Shown: positions 1 through 41,752, counted from the first letter of the stretch. The stretch: 64,000 nt of DNA from Cranoglanis bouderius (GCA_023630585.1 CM042543.1:17732260-17796259), one strand, 5' to 3'. The notes: generated by a model not told the origin, from the sequence alone. A program made the numbers and translations.

Positions 1-119
1 ATAAAGGGTGGGTTCAAACAAAAGGTGCCATGTTCTAAGCTGTTTAATATATGTAGATGTAAATATCAGTAAATAATAAAGAATTTGCCTTGCGATTCCA
101 ATACTTTTGGAGGGGACTG
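1..119. mobile_element. End of a Tc1-like element (CAGTCCCCTCC family)
   Basis: The sequence ends CCAATACTTTTGGAGGGGACTG followed by TA. The inverted form CAGTCCCCTCTGAAAACATT starts the element at 63265, and the GGGTGGGTTCAAACAAAAGG stretch occurs in both. This is therefore the terminal part of one family member whose body lies off the left edge. Confidence 0.75.
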
Positions 120-2318
120 TACACATCGCACCTCCAACAAAAGTCCAACTATATGGTAACAGGCAACCAATCAGGAGAGAGAAAAAGTGATAGAATGATT
201 GAATTAGAGTTCAATACATAGTAAGGGGTGACTGATGTTTTAACTTTTGAAGTGATTTATCTTGTTGTGGAATTTGTAGCATTACCCAGTTGCAAAGTTG
301 TGTTAACTGATGAAATAATGAAATCTGAGTGATGGACAAGGTAATGTTTAGTGTGTTTCTGTGTATTTTTGTTCTTAAACCTTGGTTATATCACTATCAG
401 TATGTGTATTTAATCTACCAATTTGTATATTCTAGCAAAATATATGATAGTTTTGTTCTATAAGCTGTATTTTTTTTTTTTAAAAAAAGATAAATTCACA
501 GTTTTGAAAAGATGTTCTATTTGTTAAACATTAGTACCTATATGCATTCAAAACTCTAGTACATTCAAGTCTATGCATCTTTATGACAGCTCATAGAATA
601 GATCATTTGATGCCAAGTGGACATTTGTCTGGATTTCCAATATGAAAAGCACAGCTGTACCCATAATAAAAGTCACACCATGGTCTTTTAACATGCAGTA
701 AATAATTGAGGTCACTGTGTCTTAAGAACATATTTTTGACATACTCTGATCAGTTTTTTCCCTAGATCATTAAATCAAGGACAAAGTTAATAAGGTGAAT
801 GAGTGCATGATTGTGTGTGTGCATGGTGCCCTGAGATGGACTGGTATCAGAACACTAGAACATCAATTATTTAGTCTTGACGGTAACTAGCAAAACAACA
901 TCAGAAAGTTCTAATTGAAAAGGGTAAGCTTCTAGCCACCATAGGAGGTACATCAGTTGGCTTGCAGAGAGAGGCCACCACCCTGTCATTCTCTTAGCTT
1001 GCAATGTTTATACACACACCTCCGGCTGTTAGCCCTCGGCCCCACTGGACTGATCAACCTTAGAGGACCGGTGATTAACTGACCTCTTCAACATGAGGGC
1101 TGGGAGAGTAGCTCATTCACTTTATTACATGTGATGGTGCTACCTAGGGGTTATAAAATTTGCTATTCACTGAGGTTGTTCTAGAAATGTGTCATGTTTC
1201 TAATGAGATGAAATTCTTTACATTTTGTCATTGTTCAGTGCTCTAAGAATATCTTATTAGTGCCTTTACTACAATTGGGTGTCTCCATATTTCTGTGGGC
1301 TGGGTGGTGAGTGTGTTCCTGTGTGTGTGAGTGAGCATGCGCAGTTTGTGTGCCTCTGTAGCGGGTATGCTCAGAGGTGTAATGTCTGATTAGGGGATTA
1401 CAGGGGAAGTGCTTCTTCGCAGTTCTCTGAGAAACAATTATTAACATGTTGGTGTCTCTAATCCTGGATAAACACAGCTTTTCAAGAACAACGGAGAGGT
1501 TCTCTCTCTCTTTCCTCCCTCTCTATTCTCCTCTTTAAATCAAGCTCTAAACCCCCATAGTCGGTTAAACTCCAAAGCCTAACTAATACCAGTTGAACAC
1601 ACATGGCACTGGTGTTGAACGGTGCATTTAATACTTTTTCTTCTCTTCACAGCAGGCCAACAGGCAACTGGAGACAAAAGGGAGACATAGTTAGGTTATG
1701 GACAGAAAAGAATAATTGTGCTTGGCATGCTTGTTTTAAAGGCACTGGGTTGAAGATGTTTACAGTATGTAATCTGTTGTTTGTACACTTCTCTAGTTTA
1801 ATCAGCTTTCTGGTGCTGGGAGGAGATTTTATAGAGTGGCAGGAAAACTGTGCTAACAGGTGGAAAAGAGACGGTGCCTTCTGCTCCTCCTCCTCCAGCA
1901 GCCTCATAATACTGTTGATATAGCATGTACGATAGCATTGATTTCTCTCATTGGTCAGCAGCTCTGACAATAGTGCCGGCTGCAAAGCAAATAACAGGTT
2001 TTCTGTTAATATGCTCATTCTAATGTGTTCTCATGCACAGGGACTAATCTAAGCCTAATAATGAAAATACTTTTTTTATTGTGTTGTTATTTAACAAAGA
2101 AAAACATATAAACTCACTAGATATGGTGAAGCTTTCTGTGAGGAATCTCAGGTGTCGGCACTTTGTAATGGTCAAGTTTTCCACCAGAGGAGAGTCTTTG
2201 GGATGGAGAGAACTATTTTTATAGCTGCTACAACATAAGCGATAAACAGAACTTAACTTCTCACAAATGTTCCACAACATTAAATTTAACTATAAACAGG
2301 CATTTAATAAAAGTCATT
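120..2318. other. Non-coding 3' flank, mostly unassigned
   Basis: No supportable gene. Contains AT-rich unique sequence, a short T/A homopolymer near 471-487, a fragment of the ATGGTGCCCTGAGATGGACT interspersed repeat near 785-850, and a pyrimidine-rich run near 1500-1530. The small open frames here show no family resemblance. Confidence 0.6.
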
Positions 2319-2968
2319 TAGAGACTGGACTACTGCAACTCACTCCTGGCAGGTCTCCCTCCGAGTGCCATTTGAGCTCTGCAACTGATCCAGAATGCAG
2401 CTGCACAACTTGTTTTCAACCTTCCTAAGTTCTCCCACACCGCCCCATTGCTACGCTCTCTCCACTGGCTTCCTGTAGCTGCCTGCATCAGATTTAAAAC
2501 AGCAATGTTTGCCTACAAATCAAAAATGGACCAGCACCCACTTACCTCAAAGCACTTATCACACCTCGCACTGCACCACGCTCCCTCCGATCCTCTAGCA
2601 CTGCTCGACTGGTCCTACCATCTCTTAGTGTACAAGGAAGGCATGTATCAAGACGTGCATTCTCTGTTCTGGCACCTAGGTGGTAGAAAGAACTTCCTCT
2701 AGATGTCTGAAAAGCTGAGTCACTGGCAGTCTTCAAACAACATCTAAAGACCTACCTCTTCCTGAAGTACTTCAATTAGCACTTTAAAAATGCTGTCTGT
2801 GTGCTTTTCTTACTATATTACCTTCCCAACAGAGTTTTTAGACTGATGGTATTCTTAGTCTGTGACCTAGTGAACCAGTATCAGGATGTATTCATCAATA
2901 GAGACGTCAATGCACTTTTGCAAGTCGCTCTAGATAAGGGTGTCTGCCATATGCCATAAATGTAAATT
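2319..2968 (+). mobile_element. 3' end of an L2-type LINE
   Basis: Translation gives LDYCNSLLAGLPPSAI, then NAAAQLVFNLPKFSHTAPLL and RSLHWLPVAACIRFKTAMFA, the C-terminal reverse-transcriptase region of L2/CR1-type LINEs. The frame is broken by stops and small indels. The 3' end, GTCGCTCTAGATAAGGGTGT followed by CTGCCATATGCCATAAATGT, is the tail shared by L2 LINEs and the SINEs they mobilise. 5'-truncated, as usual for this class. Confidence 0.85.
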
Positions 2969-4261
2969 TAACGTAACCTTCACTAATAAATAAAAAATTA
3001 GGAATAAATAAGGAAAATAATCTTTGATGTGGCCCGGCACAAAGTGTAGTTTGTTACCAAGCTGAAGTTGATTAATTTCCAATAATCAATTATTATTTTT
3101 GATGGCAATATTACAAGCTGGTGAGTGTGAAGGACTTGCACACATCAGAACCACAGTGTGCAAGACCACACCCCCTCACTCACTCACTCTCACTCAACTG
3201 ATGGACTTGATGGAAAGGTAGCCTGCAGCTGTGAAATCAGACACAGACAGGTGATCAAAACAGCCCATTAGGCTCCATTTACACACTCTCACCGTCACAC
3301 ACACCTCAATCTGCTGACTATTCCAACACTAGCATGTGAACCACTTTGAAGAGTTCAAAACGGAGTTCCATTGCTGTTGCTAGTGGTAACAGGGGAGCAT
3401 GTTAAGCATCTCTCCACAGGTTTAAATGAAATTGGTGGTGAAGTGTAATTCAGTGCTGAGCAGACATGATTACAGTATTTATTCAGCCCCTTATTGCCCA
3501 TTGTTTCTACAGTGTGGTTGTAACTATCCTTACACCTTTTGTTAACTCACTAAGTGATAATAAACCTTCATGGTTTTTAGCACACAACTGTACATATCTG
3601 TGGTTCTTAAAGTGAGGTCTGGGGACATCTGTGGGCCATGAAGCATAGTGATTTTTAAGATTTATTTTGTTACAGTGGTGGAAATCACCACCAATATCAA
3701 AGTTATTATGGTTACTTTTCAATTTCAAGAATATGCTGCCTTATGAAAGCTCTTGGTATTTATAAATGGTTCGATAGTGAACTGGTATTGACATCTTCAC
3801 ACTAACTTACTTATTTGTTATGCTAAATACAGAGCTCTGGTACTAACAAGTGATGAGTCTATTTACCAATGTTCATGTGTAAGATCTGTACAGTGTCGGT
3901 GGACACCGTACATATTCAACAAACAAACTGTCAGTTGATCCGATGATGACATGCGTCAAATCCAAGCAATACTAAGTTCAATTCAAATCTTTAGGCCATT
4001 ATCGGCCTGCACAGTGATACTAAGCATTAGGTTAGTGAATTCCTAATTACTACTTTATCTCATGTTTGTGTGCACTTTAAGAAGCATTTAGCACAATATC
4101 CAGACTTAAACCCGTCTTAATACAGACGATGGGGATAAAATACAAAGGCACTTTTCAGCTTTTTGCTGGCTTTAAGAGCTAATAACATTCAATAATAATA
4201 GTGACAAAAATAAGGATTAAAGTTCAACAAATTGACAAGTTGCATATTTATAAAACATTCT

Positions 4262-4520
4262 GTGTTGCATGTTCTCCCTGTGTCTGCATGGGTTTCCTTT
4301 GGGTTTTCTGGTTTCCTCCCACTCCCCAAAAACATGCTGATGAGTGGATTGGCTACACTAAATTGCCCCTAGGGGTGAATGAATGCGTGTGCAAATGTGG
4401 TGTTCATGGTGCCCTGAGATTGGCGATCCTGCCTCACGCCCAGTGTTCCTGGGATAGACTCTGGATCCACTGTGACCCTGATCAGTGGATTACTAAAGAT
4501 GTGGTTACTAAAGATGAATG
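4262..4520 (+). repeat. Interspersed repeat, GCATGTTCTCCCTGTG family
   Basis: Contains the typical run ATGGGTTTCCTTTGGGTTTT, CCAAAAACATGCTGATGAGT, CTAAATTGCCCCTAGGGGTG and CTGATCAGTGGATTACTAAA. The same family recurs at about 17380-17605, 18600-18955 (reversed), 27165-27505 and 56147-56332. Abundant in teleost genomes; I do not assign a class. Confidence 0.75.
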
Positions 4521-5129
4521 CAGAAAAAAACATTCTGTACACCATCAGATAACATAACCCAGCATTAAGAACTACAAAAACATATGGCTGGGCCAAAGAG
4601 GTACATGATACAGAAGTTACACATTCACATTTTGGAACGCATTGTATACACATGTAAGCACATGGAATTTCAACAGAATAGCAATGTCCATTAAAAGACC
4701 AGTGTGAAGAGAAAGTTGCTGGGCATATGTTTGTGTATGACTTCCACACATAGGTATACACACCGGTTCAGACAGATGTCAGGCAGAAATTAAGAGGAAA
4801 CATAATTACAAAAAAACACAACACAGTATACAAACACCGCGCAATACCCAAAAGCAATCACCCTGACATACACACCTTACCACCGTTAATCCCCTAGACA
4901 CTGGAAAGCACACACACACACACAAACACATATTCATGCAAACTCTCTCGCACACGCACAAACGCAGAGTCAGTGTGTTTATCACAGTGTGCAGGCTACC
5001 AGCACCCGTTAGTCTAATTCCGTTTGTGTGTTTAGATTCGTTTTGCTTTAATCTCCTCTTGTTTGTGCACATCTGCAGGAGCTGCACTCTGTGAGAGGGG
5101 GAGGGCTGGTTCCAAAAGAAAGATGGGTG

Positions 5130-5178
5130 CAGGTGGGTGAGAGAGAGAGAGAAAGAGTGAGAGAGAGAGAGAGAGAAC
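5130..5178. repeat. (GA)n microsatellite
   Basis: GAGAGA runs interrupted by AAAGAGT. A short (CA)n tract lies nearby at about 4910-4924. The frames these create are low-complexity shadows. Confidence 0.85.
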
Positions 5179-5734
5179 AAGGGAGTGGTAAGTGGTATGG
5201 CCACAGGATCAGGAGACAGATGCAATCAAACTTATTTCCATTCAATAATTCACATCACTAAATCATGTGAAAATGTGTGATAATACAAAAGCTTGATTTT
5301 GGAATGGAGCTCTAAAAGTTTAGTCTCAGTAGTCTCAAACACTCTGGCAGTCTGGCACTATGCAAGAGAATGGTTGTATAAACATTATACACAATGATTA
5401 CAATTTTGTACTTAAATGATTGGAAAATAAATACTTTACAAAAAATATTTACTATAAAAATAGAACAAATTATTGGCATCTAGAAATATTTTAAATAAAT
5501 TCTAGCAAGTAGTCATCCTTGAAAAAGATTTTTTAAATTGCTCCATCTATATAAACTCTCTTGTTACCTTGCACACATATAAAATCCCTTATACATCCAT
5601 TCTCATGAGAAAAACCAAAGAACATTATACACAAATTAAATAGATGTTGACATATACAAGTCAGTTAATGGATATAAAACTATGCATAAACATTCATCTT
5701 CAGTAAAAGCTTTATTCTGGTCAGGGTCACAGCT

Positions 5735-5945
5735 AATCTAGCTCCTATCCTTGGGCAGTGGTTAAGACATTGGGCTACTGCTCGGAAGGTCATGAGTTCA
5801 AATCCCAGCACCGCCAAGCCACCACTCTTGGGCCCTTGAGTAGGGCCCTTGAGTAAGGCCCTTAACCCTCAATTGCTCAGATGTCTAAATGAAATAAATG
5901 TAAGTTGCTCTGGATAAGGGTGTCTGCCAAATGCCGTAAATGTTC
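5735..5945 (+). mobile_element. tRNA-derived SINE with L2-like tail
   Basis: The head has AGTGGTTAAGACATTGGGCT (A-box-like) and GAGTTCAAATCCCAG (B-box-like). The body has GGGCCCTTGAGTAAGGCCCT. The 3' end TAAGTTGCTCTGGATAAGGG leads to CTGCCAAATGCCGTAAATGT, the same tail as the LINE at 2319-2968. It is a SINE and not a tRNA gene, because no cloverleaf follows the B box. Confidence 0.85.
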
Positions 5946-6489
5946 TGCATGGAGAACTAGACCAAGATCCCTGTTCAAGTGTTTCCAACCATCTTAAACA
6001 TTCTAGGAAGAGGCTCACAGCTTCTTCTCTACAGAAGAGGAGGCTTCACCATATATTAATTAATTTTAAAAACCAGTGTTGTAAGAGATATCAATAAAGT
6101 ATCAGGTGTCATTAAGAGACAACTATTCACACCTACACCCACTATTTGAAAGTACTGTATCTGATTCACAGTGATTAAAAATATAAAGCAGTGTGTGTGT
6201 GTATGATATATTAAGTGTAATTTGCAGCAGCTTAAATAATTATTATTTCCTGGTAGTGCACTCAGACTTTGTGATCATACTGTAGGGTGTTAGATTTGGA
6301 TCCAGAGTCTCAGCAATAAGCAGGCCAGCAGCAGTAACTCAGCTCACTCGGCTCTCAGCTCACAGAAGAGCGGAGCACATCGGCCAGGCCTCCAGGCTTC
6401 TGGATGTCTCTTCAGTCTGTCACACACAACTCACAACACAGGCTCCACCACCAACACAGCATTACAGGCCTGTTACACAGCATTACAGC

Positions 6490-6700
6490 ACATCTTATTA
6501 TCCTGCTCAACTCTCTTCATTAGCCCAATTGGATCCTGGGATTTCCATTTGTAAATGGGGAGCTTTTTAGATTAGCTGGTGTCGGCCATTATGACACATT
6601 CTCTAAACGTTCCCCCAACGGCACGATTAGCTCCTGTCTGTCAGGCTGGAAATGTAAACTTTTCAAAATGTGATTCATCCCTTTAAGCCTTTCACAAATA
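6490..6700. promoter_or_regulatory. Candidate conserved non-coding element 1
   Basis: Unique, complex sequence free of repeat hallmarks: TTCATTAGCCCAATTGGATC, TTTTTAGATTAGCTGGTGTC, CGGCACGATTAGCTCC. It includes several GATTA/TAAT homeodomain-type words. Its look, and its position between tmem260 and where otx2 would lie, suggest a regulatory element. No alignment was possible. Confidence 0.3.
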
Positions 6701-7345
6701 TTTTCCACAAGAAACGGTAAAAAAAAAAATTAAAAAAAAAAAAAAACCTGTCAACGAAGCAATCCCTGTTTCAATGTTTGTCATCATTATGAATCATAAA
6801 CTATTGAAACTATGCAATGTAAACCAACCTTGTTAATCCTTATCACTGATGTATTTATCATTTGCCTCACTACAGCTGGGATGGTGGGGGGATATGAGCA
6901 CTGTGTACTGCTTATGCTGAAGATGTTCTAATGCAGAATGAGTGGATGCACTGGGAACAAAAACAGCTACGTACAGTCATTAAATTCACAATTAGACATT
7001 TTCTAACTTTGGGCACCAGAAAATTGCAGGGGTACAAGACAGTACTAAAATGGCACTATTACCCTGTGTTGACAGTCAAGAGTTTGCACTCATTCTGGTT
7101 CATTCTCTCTCTCTCTCTCTTTTCCCAATGGAAGGCAGGCTGCTGTTCCTCCCCAGGCTGGCATTCAGACACGGCCACAGCTCCAGTAGGACCGACGCAC
7201 ACTGAGGCAGCAAATTATGAAAATGTGGCTCTGTGTCCTCAATGGCACCACACTTCCTTAATGTGGCACAAAATTAGAACCTGAGGGGTGAGAGAGAGGA
7301 GCCTGTTTAATTGGAAAAACTGCTCTAGGCCTACACACATGCACA

Positions 7346-7500
<155 letters not shown>

Positions 7501-7889
7501 AGAGTAATTCATTGCATGAAAGATGTGATATCATCTCTTACCCACCAACAGTGCACTCTCATCTATAAGGCACCTCTGCTGAGAGCCACAGGCGTTCATA
7601 AAGGTGTCTAATGTGTGAGTTTACCCTCAATTATTTAAAAAGCCCTTTACAGAGATCACATAATGAGGGCAGTCTCTCTCTTCAAGAGACAAAAACATTT
7701 CTCCTAAAGGGGTTTCATTTGTTTACTCAAAATGTCTTCAGTTATGTTTGATATTCCAATAAATGTCACAGTGGTATTATCACAGTGAGACATGGTGCAA
7801 GCATCTGTTTCAAATTGTGCACATCAAAACAGTTACATTTGTCATGTTTCATTCACTTAAACATGCAAGCAGGTGCACTGGGGCACAGG

Positions 7890-7890
<1 letters not shown>

Positions 7891-7957
<67 letters not shown>
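7891..7957. repeat. (CA)n microsatellite
   Basis: Uninterrupted CA dinucleotides for about 66 bases. Confidence 0.95.
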
Positions 7958-7958
<1 letters not shown>

Positions 7959-8999
7959 GTGTATAATTCATCAAAAGGAGGAAGCCCATTGTCTAAGCCC
8001 CCTTTGGCCATTGAATGCCAGTTATTCAGCCACACTTCTTCCTGTGTCCTGCAGTGCTGTGGTGAGGCCTCACTCTCAGGTGTGCCCAAAGACCCGGGAC
8101 TGAGATTCCCACTGGTGCCTACCCACCCAACCATCCCAAAATGTACTCCCTCCTCCAGCCTCCCACTCCAACATGGCCAGTATTACTGTGTGAGTCCAAG
8201 GCCAGGAACTAACTAAAGGTTCAAGAATCATCACGGAAATTTGAGATATTTGATACTCATTGCCCTGGTTTAATAGGTTTAAGGTTTATTAAAGCAAGAA
8301 ATGGATGAAGATAAGTAGTTGAAAGATGGGGGTGTCATGGAGGGCAGGGGTTTACCTTCACATAGGCTATGAGCACAAGAGTGTGTTATAGCTTTTGATC
8401 TTAATCTTGGTTTCTTTTTTATTATAAAAGGGGATTAACAGATCTGAGGTCTTATAAGAGAGATGTACAGTAAGGGGTTAAAAGTCTGAGGCAATTGCCA
8501 AGAACTGTTCTTTTTTCATAACTGTAAGCATTTAATAAATATATACACGTTATCTGGTTATGATTTTCTGTCAGGCTATATTTCTTAAACAAGAATACAA
8601 AATGAGACAACAATATGGAACAACGAATATGGTATAAGAGACAACATATAGAAGACTGTATTAACTGAGTCAATGTTGAGTGTTGGGTGTTAAAAGATGA
8701 TTGTCAGTAATATTTTGTATTCATTTTTTAACAGTGATGAAATAAAAGCAGTCCTTTGTGATGGATTCAGACTTTTGGAATTTATAAAAGGATCACATGG
8801 CCTTTCAATCTTCAGTCCATGCCCTCTGTCCCCCTCCTGCAGCTCATCAGTGGTATGAAGTACAAATCCACGTCCCCACACACACACATACACCTGCATA
8901 AGTGGCCGAAGTTTCGTCTCAACTACAGAACAGTGGCTAGCCCTGTATAGTCTCTTCCCTTCCTCTTTGCTCCCTCCCTCCCTCTCATTCCCCCAAGTC

Positions 9000-9340
9000 A
9001 GTGGAAGGAGAGGAGATAGGCCCTGCAGCTAAAGCCCTCTTTTTAGCACGCCGCTGGCGCAGTCTATCAGCAAGGCACAGCAAGCGGAGGTGTCGCTTCT
9101 TCTCTGGCATTTCGGACAGTATCAACTCCTCTCCGGGTGCGGGGAAAAAAAAGAAAAACAGAAGGGGTATTATCAGGGAGGGATGAGTACAGCTAAGGCA
9201 TTTTTGTCTTTTATTCTCCTCCTAAGCCCCAGGCTGTGCTCCCAATCCGATTGGTCGATACAGCCAGGAATGTAAATGAAATGCAAAGAGCAATAAGGCT
9301 GGCTTCCCATTACCACTGTGTAATGTGTCTGTTCCACTGC
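9000..9340. promoter_or_regulatory. Candidate conserved non-coding element 2
   Basis: More G+C than the surroundings and free of repeat signatures, with blocks such as CGCCGCTGGCGCAGTCTATC, CCAATCCGATTGGTCGATAC and ATGAAATGCAAAGAGCAATA (octamer-like ATGCAAAG). No coding frame is supported. A regulatory role is inference. Confidence 0.25.
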
Positions 9341-10540
9341 AACTCTCTTTTGCGTCCTCTTTTGGCTCTTGCTTGCATTTTAGTGCCACATTCTCTCTCT
9401 GTTCTTTTGGATCTATGTCCTTGTTGTGTTTTGAGTAATGTCTTTCTGTCCATACCCCTACTGACCAGTCTGTTTACTCTGATCCCATCATGCTCTTGAC
9501 TCCAGCCCTGCGCTCTCTTCTTTCCCCGTCTCTTACTTTCCCTCTTCATCCCCCCCCACCTCCTGCTGGCTGGGCTCTCCACTCTTATCTGCTCAGGCGG
9601 CCCACATTCCAGTGTTGCCGTGGCGCCCTGCCTGCATCCGCGGTCACGGCGATTCCATGGGTTCCCACAATCCCTGAGATGAGAGAGGGAGAAACACAGC
9701 AACAATGAAAAATGATGAGAAGAGAAACGCAAAGAAACAGACAAGTCAGGAAGACCGAAATCAAGCCAAAATTATGTGGGACTATTTTTAAAGACACTAT
9801 TCACAAAGAAGCAGCACTCTGGTACATGGGCAAAACAAAATTCAGGTATGTATCATTCTGCTAGAAAGTGTGTGTATATGTGTAGTTTGAAGGAAGGTTG
9901 CATCACATACTGCATTCTCAGATGCCATCAGAGATTACAAGCCCAAACCAACACCGTAACAAGATTTCCGAATATAAAATAAACAGACTCATCAAATCCA
10001 TTGGCCTGTGGAGTTTAAAGGAGTTGTGAGTGCACTGTGCAGTGGAGACTGATAGAGGAAAAAAGAGAAAATGATGGGACATTTCAAGAGGTTGTCCCCA
10101 GATTAGTGGGCCCTTCTTAATCTCCTTTGGCTGCTCACAAATTGGGTTGCCTTCCAATCTCAATCCCAGACTGCTGTGCTCCTAATGTGGGAGCCAGAGA
10201 CACATGACAGCAGGAGGGAAAAGGATAATTATGAGTGAGTGAGAAAGAGAGAAAAAGTGAAAGAGACAGAGAGAGGTGGTTCATTAATAAAATTTTTTTT
10301 TTTTTAATTTATTTTGGTACAAAAATAACACACATTCTGACTGAATTCAAACTAAAAACAAACATTATTTTTCTTTCATGTTTTACCTCTACCTGGTTCA
10401 CCTTACAAAACACCTCCCAGTATCTCAGATGGCAATGACAACAGTGCTGTATTAGAAAAATGTGTCTAATATTTTTCAAAAGTTTTTGCAATGTGTGTTT
10501 ACAAAGCAAAAAAAGATTCCAAAAATGGGAATATCATTCA
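9341..10540. other. Intergenic, nothing assigned
   Basis: Pyrimidine-rich stretch at 9340-9600 with scattered CpG, then AT-rich DNA with A/T homopolymers near 10290-10310. No gene or recognisable repeat seen. Confidence 0.5.
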
Positions 10541-10546
10541 TTTATT
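10541..10546 (-). terminator. Candidate polyadenylation signal of tmem260
   Basis: AATAAA on the minus strand about 275 bases after the tmem260 stop. It is the first canonical hexamer I noticed downstream. No transcript evidence is available. Confidence 0.45.
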
Positions 10547-10821
10547 TACACAGTGTACACATGTGGCTTTCATCAAATACCTAACTTATGGTGCTACAGC
10601 AGTACCAAAACAAACCACCATATACTGTTATCAAACTGTACCACTGACCTGTATGATTCTTACTGAAATTGGCTGGTTTGCTTTCATTCTCTCTGCTTCT
10701 TTCACCTGATTTTCATCTGCCTCTGCATCAGGAATTCCTTTCTTGTTGATGTTCCTAATCCCTCAAACAGTACAGCTATATATGGTAAAGAGTGTTCACA
10801 TTTTCCAAAGTTTCTGAAGTT

Positions 10822-39867
<29,046 letters not shown>

Positions 39868-40067
39868 TTTACACCACCGGACCAAAGTGCTCCTCTTTAC
39901 ACTGCTGTGTATGGACTTAACAGCCTGGCTGGGATGGTTTCGGGAAATGTTGCCTCCTGAGTTCCTGCCGGTGTTCTGCCGATTTGTGCTATCTTTTCAG
40001 ATTTTGCTACCGTAGCGCGAGTCGATAGCAGAGTCTATCGATTCACGGTCCCCTAATACATGTGATA

Positions 40068-40104
40068 TAACCCTAACCCTGAACCTAAACCTAACCATAA
40101 CCCA
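40068..40104. repeat. Degenerate interstitial telomere-like repeat
   Basis: ATAACCCTAACCCTGAACCT followed by AAACCTAACCATAACCC: about six units related to CCCTAA. It sits in the part of the duplication present only in the proximal copy. Confidence 0.6.
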
Positions 40105-41011
40105 TCATAAACTGAAATTATCGAACATATTTGGGGAAAAAAAGGATTTAAAATATTGCTCATCATCAGCCGAAGTCTAGACCGCAAGGCTGCATGGATT
40201 TATGGGCGTGGTAACGCAGAAAAAAATGTGGGTATACACATGCGCAGAACCACTAAGTAGCACATGTCGATGGGTAGCATGAATCGACAGAACACCTGTT
40301 CCGGGGAAATTGGTTTCCCTGTCAGTGCGCATGTGTGAAAAATTGTCTTGCTGCTGCACCGAGCGGCTTGTATGTGCTCACTGTGTGTTTATAGCTTTAT
40401 TATTTTCTGTTATTCAAGATAAAGTAAATTTCTCGTTGCTTATTAAATAGCTGGTAATTAAATCATGGTTTAAAGTATAGGATGTATTGTAGCCAGAGTT
40501 TTTACTGGTCCATTGTTAGTCAGATAAACCAGCTAATTCACAACTTGGCTAAACGTTTGATGCTCGCCATTTTAAAAAAATGGACATTCAGCAAAATCTG
40601 CTTGTTAAGAGTAGCTCAACATGCGACACCCTAGAAAGAAAAATCACAAAACCTCTACATTTTGTGCAGTAATTCCCAGATTTTCATTAGTGACAACATT
40701 AAAAGATGCATACATATGTGCTTTGTCGGTGGCTAGCTCAGGTCCACAAACCGCTCTGCGCTGTGAAGGCATTTCAAAATAAAGGTCACTCATTTCAACG
40801 CCACACTACACGAATTAATCAATCTAATTCAGTTACAAGTTGAATAAAACACCAGAAGAAATGCAGTTCATGTGTAACTGAACATGAGAAACCTTTAACT
40901 AATTTGTGAAAATGGAATATAAGAAAGATTTCTTATATTTTGCATTACTGGCGTATAGAAGATGGGTATGACTTTAAAAATACATCATGCAGACTCCTTA
41001 GTTCAGGCCTA

Positions 41012-41544
41012 CAGTACTGTGCAAAAGGTTTTAGGCACATGCAAAGAAATGCTGTAGAGCAAAGATGCCTTCAAAATAATGAAATTAAATATTTCTACAT
41101 TTAAAAAAAAATACAGCAAAGAGCAGTAAACAGTAGTAAACGAAACAAAGTCAATATTTGGTGTGACAAAAAAAAAAAAAAAAAATAGTAGTCTCTGGTA
41201 TAATTTGTGCAGTTTTATAAGGAAATGAGCTTTAATAAGTTTTATTGAGCATCTTGCAGAACCAGCCACAGTTCTTCTGGAGACTTTAATTGTTGCACTT
41301 GTTTCTTATTTTTGCAGCAAAACCCAGCAGCCTTCATTGTATTTTTGTCATTGTAATATGCTGCTTTCTTTAATGACATACAAACATTTTTCTGTAACAT
41401 TTAATTTTGTGCTAGAAAACTAATGTTTTGGAATCTAAAATGTTTTGTACTGACTTGATAATGTAAAAGTCATAAAATAAAAAATCTATAACAAAGTTTG
41501 TACTAAAAAAAACATGGGGAGCCTAAAACTTTTGCACAGTACTG
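41012..41544. mobile_element. MITE, second copy of the CAGTACTGTGCAAAAG family
   Basis: Ends CAGTACTGTGCAAAAGG and TTTTGCACAGTACTG, flanked by TA, reversed relative to 35579-36135. The paralogous position in the distal duplication (53931-53940, GGCCTATGTT) is an empty site with one TA, which proves insertion with TA duplication. Confidence 0.95.
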
Positions 41545-41689
41545 TATGATGATGAAATCACTTGCCTCAATATAATTTCATGTGTAACTGGACATGTGAA
41601 ACTTTTAATTAATGTGTGAAAATTGATTATATGGAAGATTTACTATACTTTGCATTACTGGCCTATAGAAGATGGTTAGATGTCCTATA

Positions 41690-41752
41690 TACACTCACCA
41701 TCTATTTTATTAGGAACTCCTGTACACCTGCACATTCATGCAGTTACCATCA
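41690..41752. mobile_element. Left end of a Tc1-like element (ATTAGGAACTCC family)
   Basis: TATACACTCACCATCTATTT then TATTAGGAACTCCTGTACAC. Broken off after about 60 bp, where LINE sequence begins. The same left end is at 54066-54190, and the rest of such an element at 47955-48525. Confidence 0.8.

Noticed and set aside
2448..2702. Host gene with RSLHWLPVAA motif
   Set aside because: This is the C-terminal part of an L2-type LINE, 5'-truncated and followed by the L2 tail.
5760..5830. Possible tRNA gene
   Set aside because: A- and B-box-like words belong to a SINE head that continues into an L2-type tail; no cloverleaf. The same applies to 38880-38980 and 60750-60816 on the minus strand.
39868..39885. 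Upstream TTG as start of tmem260 exon 1
   Set aside because: Non-AUG start without support. An ATG follows six codons later and keeps the whole hydrophobic anchor.
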